18,311 nt of DNA from Bacteroidota bacterium (lineage in GTDB: Bacteria; Bacteroidota; Bacteroidia; AKYH767-A; JABDAW01), in the NCBI GenBank assembly GCA_023251595.1, contig JAHEYM010000020.1, positions 1-18,311 on the forward strand, given 5' to 3'. The position numbers and the translations under genes are program-made. How positions within the stretch are numbered: the first letter of the stretch is position 1; every line of letters starts with the position of its first letter. Below are positions 13,604 through 18,311 of this stretch, piece after piece. The notes beneath the pieces were generated by a model. It did not search any database and was not told the origin of the DNA. It saw only the letters and a program-made list of their open reading frames with translations.

Positions 13604-14704
13604 ATGAAGAGTTTAATAAAGATTGTGCGCGACCCTCACCCTCGCTCCCTCTCCCGGGGGGAGAGGGATGTCGCACTCCCTTCTCCCTATGGGAGAAGGG
13701 TCGGGGATGAGGCCCCCGGGAGAGGGACCGAGGCTGAGGTTGCTGTTAAACCTGATAATTTCAAGATATTAAAATCTCAGATATTTATTTTCGCCCTTGC
13801 AGTTCTTCTGTTGAATGATTTTTTATTGAAACTTTTTTTTCACAATTTCCTTACTGGGAAGTTATCCGATTTCGCGGGATTATTTATTTTTCCTCTGTTT
13901 TGGTTTGCGATTTTTCCTTCACACAAAATAAAAATATATATACTTACCGGCATTTTGTTTTTTTGGTGGAAGTGTCCGTTAAGTCAAGGGGTGATCGATT
14001 TCTGGAACGGGTTAGGTCTCATCAGGATAGGTCGCACAGTCGATTTTACAGATCTTATCGCACTTGTCATTCTTCCACTAAGTTATATTGTCGCTAGCGG
14101 AAAAATTCAATTAAAAACGGTAAAACTTCACCCGGCATTTCTTCTTACTCTTTCATCTTTCGCATTCATTGCCACAAGTTATCGTTCCGATTTCGATTAC
14201 AATAAGGAATATCAATTTTCTTTTTCGAAGGATGAATTAGTTTCAAGAATCAATAAAGTAAATGTTGAAGGGATAAAAAATAAAAAATCAAATAATTTAC
14301 CATTATCTGTTAATTATAAAAATGCCAATCACTTTGTGATGGAACGAGACAATGACACTGTGTTCCGTCATTTAAAAGGTTATACCGATTATCCGACAAA
14401 AATTGATGGTCGCGATACGATATATAAAATTCCGGATTTTGATTCGACATACATCAACTATATAGGTATTGTTCACTTAATGGTTCCTGCAAAAGAGTAC
14501 GTGAAAGAGAGCAAAACCAGTTATTGTGAACAGGTGGATATGAAAATCAGAATTACAGGAAACGACAGCGCGAGTACTTTAACGCTCATAAAAGTATATA
14601 CATCCAATTGCATGGGTATTTTCGAGAAGGAAGCAAAAAAGAATGAAAAAGGGAATTTGCAAAAAGCTTTTGAAACGGAGATTGTGGAGCGGGTTAAGGA
14701 TTGA
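13604..14704 (+). CDS. Uncharacterised multi-pass membrane protein with a MITE-derived N-terminal segment
   Basis: The 366-residue product has five likely membrane segments (about 57-79, 88-104, 109-122, 148-164, 178-192) followed by a soluble C-terminal half of about 170 residues. The segment LTGKLSDFAGLFIFPLFWF is a pattern I have seen in uncharacterised membrane proteins of several phyla. The function is unknown. Residues 11-45 (PHPRSLSRGERDVALPSPYG and on) are encoded by the inverted-repeat element at 13634-13739 and are not expected to belong to the original protein. There is no other ATG before residue 246 and no in-frame GTG or TTG before the first membrane segment, so the ATG at 13604, one base after the acyltransferase stop, is the only sensible start. 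Removing the element would join MKSLIKIVR to VAVKPDNFKI. Confidence 0.8.
   Translation: MKSLIKIVRDPHPRSLSRGERDVALPSPYGRRVGDEAPGRGTEAEVAVKPDNFKILKSQIFIFALAVLLLNDFLLKLFFHNFLTGKLSDFAGLFIFPLFWFAIFPSHKIKIYILTGILFFWWKCPLSQGVIDFWNGLGLIRIGRTVDFTDLIALVILPLSYIVASGKIQLKTVKLHPAFLLTLSSFAFIATSYRSDFDYNKEYQFSFSKDELVSRINKVNVEGIKNKKSNNLPLSVNYKNANHFVMERDNDTVFRHLKGYTDYPTKIDGRDTIYKIPDFDSTYINYIGIVHLMVPAKEYVKESKTSYCEQVDMKIRITGNDSASTLTLIKVYTSNCMGIFEKEAKKNEKGNLQKAFETEIVERVKD
13634..13739. mobile_element. MITE-like element, copy with 22-bp terminal inverted repeats, inside a coding region
   Basis: The left end 13634-13655 (CCTCACCCTCGC then TCCCTCTCCC) is the inverse of 13718-13739 at 20 of 22 positions. The interior contains CCCTTCTCCC, TAT, GGGAGAAGGG (13678-13700), a perfect 10-bp hairpin, then TCGGGGATGAGG. 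The organisation and core wording are shared with 11655-11748. It has no gene of its own and is read in frame by the membrane protein gene. Confidence 0.75.
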
Positions 14705-14714
14705 AATATCTCAT

Positions 14715-14722
14715 TACCTTTG
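14715..14722 (+). promoter_or_regulatory. -7 box immediately before the DEAD-box helicase gene
   Basis: TACCTTTG is a perfect TAnnTTTG match and ends six bases before the ATG at 14729. A TTG at 14701-14703 is only 11 bases upstream, closer than usual. The helicase therefore probably has its own promoter just after the preceding stop, with little or no leader. Confidence 0.4.
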
Positions 14723-14728
14723 CGCGAA

Positions 14729-16012
14729 ATGAAGATCGCAGAAACAGGTTTTGAGACCTTCAAACTCAATAAACAACTTTTGCAGGGCGTCGAATTGACC
14801 GGGTACAGCGTTCCTACACCCGTGCAGATGATGGCTATTCCACCCGTTTTCGGGGGACAAGACGTCGTCGCTATTGCACCTTCAGGAACCGGAAAAACCG
14901 CTGCTTTTCTTTTGCCTGCTCTGATGAAAATCCGCTATACCCAAGAGGGCAATCCACGTGTATTCGTCCTCGCCCCTACCCGCGAACTCGTGATGCAGAT
15001 TACCGCGCTGGCGAAGAGTTTAGCACAGAAAACAGATATCCGTATTGTAGGTATTTATGGAGGAACTGGAACAAAACCACAAATTCAGGCTATTTCAGAA
15101 GGTTGCGATCTGCTTGTAACCACTCCAGGCAGATTTCTGGAATTATACAGTTTGGGACATATAATTCTCAAAAAGATTTCGATGGTGGTTTTGGATGAAG
15201 CCGATCGCTTACTCGACATGGGTTTCAGAGAGCAGATCAGCCGGATATTCGATGCACTTCCACAAAGAAAACAAATCCTGCTTTTTTCTGCAACAACCAA
15301 TGCAAAAGTGATGAGTATGGTCGATGAACTCATGCCATTTCCAAATATTATTGAAACTGATCCGACACAAGTTACCGCCAAAAATATAACTGAAAAAGTT
15401 TATTTTGTTCCGAATATAAAAACAAAAGTAAATCTGCTCTGGCATCTGATGAAAGATGAAGAACAATTTAAAAAAGTAATGATTTTTTGTCGGTCAAAAT
15501 TAACAGTTAATAATATATATAAATTTATTCTGAGAACCAGTAAATGGGAAGAAGAATCGGTGAAGGCGTTACACGGAAATAAAGATCAGAATACCAGGTT
15601 GAAGATCGTAAAAGATTTCTTTGAAGGAAATGTGAAGGTGCTTGTCGCCACGGATATCGCCGCGCGGGGATTGGATTTTTCTTCCATCACCCACGTATTC
15701 AATTTCGATGTTCCGATGATGTACGAAGATTACGTGCACCGCATCGGACGCACCGGGCTACATTTTGTGCCGGGAGATTCAATCACGTTTTGTACTCCGG
15801 CGGAAGAATATCATTTGAAAAAAATAGAAAAATTAATCGGTCATAAAATTCCTGTTTCAAAAATACCTGATGAAACATTGTATGGTGAAACAAATGTCGA
15901 AGAAAAAAAATTAATGGATATTGAAATCGACAGACAAAGAAGAAAAGAAAATCCCGATTTTAAAGGAGCTTTTCATATCAAGAAATTTCTTCAGAAACCC
16001 GGCAAGAAATAA
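14729..16012 (+). CDS. DEAD-box ATP-dependent RNA helicase
   Basis: This enzyme unwinds short RNA duplexes using ATP, and bacterial members act in ribosome assembly, RNA decay and cold adaptation. From the ATG at 14729 it has 427 residues. All family motifs are visible: F upstream and Q motif (GYSVPTPVQ, 25-33), motif I PSGTGKT (51-57), PTREL (83-87), TPGR (132-135), DEAD (156-159), SAT (187-189), ARGLD (312-316) and HRIGRTG (337-343). The C-terminal extension is short, ending in HIKKFLQKPGKK, so no extra RNA-binding domain such as DbpA or the long tail of DeaD is present; this resembles the RhlE-type branch, but I leave the symbol blank. A TTG at 14720 would add three residues and overlaps the promoter box. 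The next gene starts directly after its stop. Confidence 0.96.
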   Translation: MKIAETGFETFKLNKQLLQGVELTGYSVPTPVQMMAIPPVFGGQDVVAIAPSGTGKTAAFLLPALMKIRYTQEGNPRVFVLAPTRELVMQITALAKSLAQKTDIRIVGIYGGTGTKPQIQAISEGCDLLVTTPGRFLELYSLGHIILKKISMVVLDEADRLLDMGFREQISRIFDALPQRKQILLFSATTNAKVMSMVDELMPFPNIIETDPTQVTAKNITEKVYFVPNIKTKVNLLWHLMKDEEQFKKVMIFCRSKLTVNNIYKFILRTSKWEEESVKALHGNKDQNTRLKIVKDFFEGNVKVLVATDIAARGLDFSSITHVFNFDVPMMYEDYVHRIGRTGLHFVPGDSITFCTPAEEYHLKKIEKLIGHKIPVSKIPDETLYGETNVEEKKLMDIEIDRQRRKENPDFKGAFHIKKFLQKPGKK

Positions 16013-16930
16013 ATGGGGGATGAGCAGAAAATAGAACACGAAATAACCAGCATGAATAAAAAGCATGGGGTTTTACCTTGGATTCTTGTTGCAATACTCG
16101 CATTAATTTGGGGAAGTTCTTTCATCCTCATTAAAAACGGTTTGAAAGTTTATCCGCCCATGCAACTGGCTGCGATACGAATGTTCGTTTCATTTCTCTG
16201 TCTATTCCCGTTCGTTCTCACTTCCTTCAAAAAAATTCAAGCCAAAGATTGGAAATGGATCATTGCTTCCGGCGTTTTTGGAAACGGGTTGCCGGCAATC
16301 CTTTTCGCTACGGCTCAACAGGGTGTTTCGAGCTCCGTTGCGGGCATTTTAAACTCTCTAACTCCTGTAATGACACTTATTCTGGGCGTTTCAATTTTTG
16401 GGATGAAAGCTTCTTTTGGCAGAATTTCGGGTGTTATTCTAGGGTTAAGTGGTGCTGTCATCCTCGTTACGTTTTCGAAGGGAAATCAAAAGGAATCGGA
16501 TTTTGTTTCCTGTATGTATATCGTGATTGCAACCTTTAGTTACGCATTGAGTCTCAATATTTTACGCTCAAAATTGCACGATGTAAACTCAATGCTTCTT
16601 TCGGGTTTTGCATTGTTTTTCGTCGGACCAATCAATGGTATTTTCCTTTTCACGACCGATTTTATTCATTTAACCACTACGGTCGAGCGGGCGTGGTTCA
16701 GTCTAGGAAGTATTCTCCTTCTCTCCATCTTCGGGACGGCAATTGCCCTTGTTCTCTTTAATAAACTGCTGAAAATCTCGGGTCCCCTCTTCGCTTCTTC
16801 CTGCACTTATGTCATACCGATTGTGGCGATGGGATGGGGTTTCATGGCTGGTGAAGCCATTGGGTTACAACACGTTGTGGGGATGGCAGTCATTATTTCC
16901 GGGGTTTATATGATTAACAAAGGGAAGTGA
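16013..16930 (+). CDS. EamA/DMT-family inner-membrane transporter
   Basis: Drug/metabolite transporters of this superfamily are ten-helix inner-membrane proteins that export metabolites or amino acids. The 305-residue product has two EamA repeats, about 20-152 and 165-302, each with five hydrophobic segments. The signature near the start, ALIWGSSFILIKNGL (30-44), and the conserved GVSSSVAGILNSLTPVMTLILG stretch region (104-125, ending in the fourth-fifth helices) are clear. The substrate cannot be inferred. The ATG at 16013 follows the helicase TAA with no gap, so the two genes are translationally coupled; an internal ATG at residue 14 is an alternative start. No terminator is seen downstream before the rplU promoter. 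Confidence 0.93.
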   Translation: MGDEQKIEHEITSMNKKHGVLPWILVAILALIWGSSFILIKNGLKVYPPMQLAAIRMFVSFLCLFPFVLTSFKKIQAKDWKWIIASGVFGNGLPAILFATAQQGVSSSVAGILNSLTPVMTLILGVSIFGMKASFGRISGVILGLSGAVILVTFSKGNQKESDFVSCMYIVIATFSYALSLNILRSKLHDVNSMLLSGFALFFVGPINGIFLFTTDFIHLTTTVERAWFSLGSILLLSIFGTAIALVLFNKLLKISGPLFASSCTYVIPIVAMGWGFMAGEAIGLQHVVGMAVIISGVYMINKGK

Positions 16931-16966
16931 AAAGTCAGCTTTAGTAATAATATTTTCTTGCCCGAG

Positions 16967-16997
16967 TTGGCATTTATGTTTTGTTTTGCTACATTTG
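16967..16997 (+). promoter_or_regulatory. Promoter of the rplU-rpmA operon
   Basis: TTG at 16967-16969 and TACATTTG at 16990-16997 are separated by 20 bases, matching the Bacteroidota vegetative promoter pattern at both elements. It is the best promoter match in the window. The leader before the rplU ATG at 17050 would be about 45 bases, where autogenous ribosomal-protein control could operate; no clear structure was identified. Confidence 0.62.
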
Positions 16998-17049
16998 CAC
17001 CCCGTTTGCGATAAAATCATGTAGCATCGATTGCGAAAAACACAGAATC

Positions 17050-17361
17050 ATGTACGCTATTGTTGAGATTGCAGGTCAGCAGTTTAAGGTTGTAAAAGAT
17101 CAGACCCTCTACGTTCATCGCCTTGAAGGTGACACCGGCAAACAGTTGGAATTCGACAGAGTTCTGATGGTCGGTGGTGAAGGAAATTCTAAAGTCGGAA
17201 CTCCGGTTGTTAAAGGTGCAAAAGTGAATGCTACAATTCTTGCGCATGCAAAATCAGATAAGGTATTGGTCTTCAAGAAAAGACGCAGAAAAGGGTACAA
17301 GAAATGTAATGGTCATCGTCAATATATGACACAGATTCAAATCTCAGGTATCACAGCGTAA
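17050..17361 (+). CDS. rplU: 50S ribosomal protein bL21
   Basis: bL21 is a primary 23S rRNA-binding protein of the large subunit. From the ATG at 17050 the product has 103 residues, the usual length, and opens with the family sequence MYAIVEIAGQQFKV. The C-terminal segment KRRRKGYKKCNGHRQYMT (about 77-94) is the conserved basic rRNA-binding region. The open frame runs upstream to 16981, but these 23 residues come from the leader and contain the promoter, so the inner ATG is correct. It is followed by rpmA, the universal partner order. Confidence 0.98.
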   Translation: MYAIVEIAGQQFKVVKDQTLYVHRLEGDTGKQLEFDRVLMVGGEGNSKVGTPVVKGAKVNATILAHAKSDKVLVFKKRRRKGYKKCNGHRQYMTQIQISGITA

Positions 17362-17366
17362 ATCAC

Positions 17367-17390
17367 CCTCCTTCGCTATGCTTCGGCGGG
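17367..17390. repeat. CCTTCGCTATGCTTCGG-type repeat between rplU and rpmA
   Basis: CCTCCTTCGCTATGCTTCGG followed by CGGG sits in the 63-base gap. It resembles a short repeat I remember from Bacteroidota intergenic DNA and contains CTTCG twice. It is not a terminator (no T-run), so rplU and rpmA can still be co-transcribed. Confidence 0.35.
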
Positions 17391-17424
17391 CAAAGCACTA
17401 ACAGAATAAAAAAAATAGGCACAA

Positions 17425-17697
17425 ATGGCACATAAGAAAGGCGCGGGTAGTTCGAGTAACGGTCGCGAATCGCATAGCAAAAGATTAGGAATTAAATTAT
17501 TCGGTGGTCAATGGGCAATTGCCGGAAATATTCTCGTCCGTCAACGTGGCACAAAACATAATGCCGGTCCGGGTGTCGGAATCGGAAAAGATCATACACT
17601 CTTCGCTTTGCGCGATGGTATTGTTGAATATCGCAAAAAAGCCGGGGATCGCTCATGGGTTACGGTTGTTCCTCAACATATTCCGGAAGAAAATTAA
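17425..17697 (+). CDS. rpmA: 50S ribosomal protein bL27
   Basis: bL27 lies near the peptidyl-transferase centre and contacts tRNA through its flexible N-terminus. The 90-residue product begins directly with MAHKKGAGSSSNGRESHSKR, so there is no cleavable extension of the kind found in Firmicutes. The core LGIKLFGGQWAIAGNILVRQ and GTKHNAGPGVGIGKDHTLFAL matches the family. It follows rplU by 63 bases and probably shares its promoter at 16967-16997. A terminator-like hairpin lies 25 bases downstream. Confidence 0.98.
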   Translation: MAHKKGAGSSSNGRESHSKRLGIKLFGGQWAIAGNILVRQRGTKHNAGPGVGIGKDHTLFALRDGIVEYRKKAGDRSWVTVVPQHIPEEN

Positions 17698-18311
17698 TTG
17701 GTTAAATTGAATTATATCAATGAACCCGGGGCGATTGTTCCGGGTTTTTTATTTTCGGCAAAGAACAGACCTTTACTTTTCGACCGATTCTCGAATGAAA
17801 AATTCGATCTGATTGTAATTGGAGGTGGAGTTACAGGAGCGGGTATTGCATTAGACGCACAATTACGGGGAATAAAAACTGCTTTATTCGAGATGCAGGA
17901 TTTCGCGGGCGGCACCTCAAGTCGTTCAACAAAATTAATTCACGGGGGACTACGATATCTGAAACAATTTGAATTTGGGTTGGTGGCAGAAACAGGTCGC
18001 GAACGCGCGGTTATACAGCGTCTTGCACCGCATATCACCCACCCTATTCCGATGCTCTTACCTATATATAAGAACGGAACACTTAGCAAATTTTCAGCAT
18101 CTTTGGCAACATGGGTTTATGATTTTCTGGCTCGTGTAAAATCTACAGAAAAAAGAAAAGTGCTAAGTTTAGAAGAAACACTTCAGCATGAACCACTTTT
18201 AAAAAAAGAAGGATTACTTGGTGGAATTTTATATTATGAATATATAACTGACGATGCGAGACTCACGCAGGAAGTAATTAAAACAGCGTTTGCTAAGGGA
18301 GCCCTACCAAT
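17698..18311 (+). CDS. glpD: Aerobic glycerol-3-phosphate dehydrogenase, 3'-truncated by the window end; start uncertain
   Basis: GlpD oxidises glycerol-3-phosphate to dihydroxyacetone phosphate with FAD at the membrane and passes electrons to quinone. The visible part has the Rossmann FAD motif DLIVIGGGVTGAGIALDA (17806-17859), then the GGTSSRSTKLIHGGLRYLKQ signature and KFSASLATWVYDFLA and DDARLTQEV, all characteristic of the GlpD/GlpA family. The frame runs off the end at 18311. It is open from a TTG at 17698 directly after the rpmA stop, but no ATG or GTG precedes the FAD motif; the codons before SAKNRPLLFDRF are TTA TTT. TTG at 17698 or 17707 would place a terminator-like hairpin inside the coding region. 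The family normally begins about 15-25 residues before the glycine motif, so a start near 17749 is expected. Identity is safe; the 5' boundary is not. Confidence 0.88.
   Translation, partial: MVKLNYINEPGAIVPGFLFSAKNRPLLFDRFSNEKFDLIVIGGGVTGAGIALDAQLRGIKTALFEMQDFAGGTSSRSTKLIHGGLRYLKQFEFGLVAETGRERAVIQRLAPHITHPIPMLLPIYKNGTLSKFSASLATWVYDFLARVKSTEKRKVLSLEETLQHEPLLKKEGLLGGILYYEYITDDARLTQEVIKTAFAKGALP
17723..17750 (+). terminator. Terminator-like hairpin after rpmA, overlapping the glpD start region
   Basis: AACCCGG (17723-17729) pairs with CCGGGTT (17740-17746) around a 10-base loop and is followed by TTTT to 17750. It is 25 bases after the rpmA stop and would end the ribosomal-protein transcript. 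It also covers the possible TTG-initiated extension of glpD. Confidence 0.7.

Noticed and set aside
16981..17049. N-terminal extension of bL21
   Set aside because: It overlaps the promoter box and leader; bL21 begins with MYAIVEIAGQQ at 17050.

Overview
The window reads as a chromosomal segment of a Bacteroidota bacterium. The evidence is a very large secreted protein ending in a type IX secretion (T9SS) type A sorting domain, promoter boxes of the TAnnTTTG type, no clear Shine-Dalgarno sites, and a set of Bacteroidota-like intergenic repeats. No T9SS machinery, phage, CRISPR, tRNA or rRNA is visible.

Layout. 1-1412: two uncharacterised genes in tandem, then a cold-shock protein gene with its terminator. 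1494-5856 (minus strand): a 1395-residue multidomain T9SS cargo protein with its own terminator and a plausible promoter. 5945-7137: a secreted GH73-type glucosaminidase with two LysM modules, its promoter inside an inverted repeat, and a terminator. 7138-7517: no gene. 7518-8452: a small lipoprotein and a HIT-family protein. 8526-9092 (minus): ruvC interrupted by one in-frame TAA. 9156-10178 (minus): a secreted protein with YD-like repeats. 10226-12746 (minus): asnS and trpS separated by a MITE-like element. 12838-14704 (plus): an acyltransferase and a membrane protein carrying another copy of that element inside its N-terminal coding region. 14729-16930: a DEAD-box helicase and an EamA transporter. 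17050-17697: rplU and rpmA. 17698 to the end: a partial glpD.

Most protein families are routine: two aminoacyl-tRNA synthetases, two ribosomal proteins, an RNA helicase, a cold-shock protein, lipid and glycerol metabolism, and cell-wall remodelling. The unusual content lies in the DNA between and at the edges of genes. At least six kinds of short repeat occupy the gaps. Two of them extend into coding sequence as in-frame N-terminal segments (13634-13739 and 10099-10165), one supplies the last codons and stop of the HIT gene, and one lengthens the apparent open frame upstream of asnS. ruvC appears intact except for one nonsense codon, so it is either a very recent pseudogene or a sequence error.

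I did not find a convincing new multi-gene system. The observations most worth checking are the ruvC stop, the in-frame repeat insertions, and the missing conventional start of glpD.
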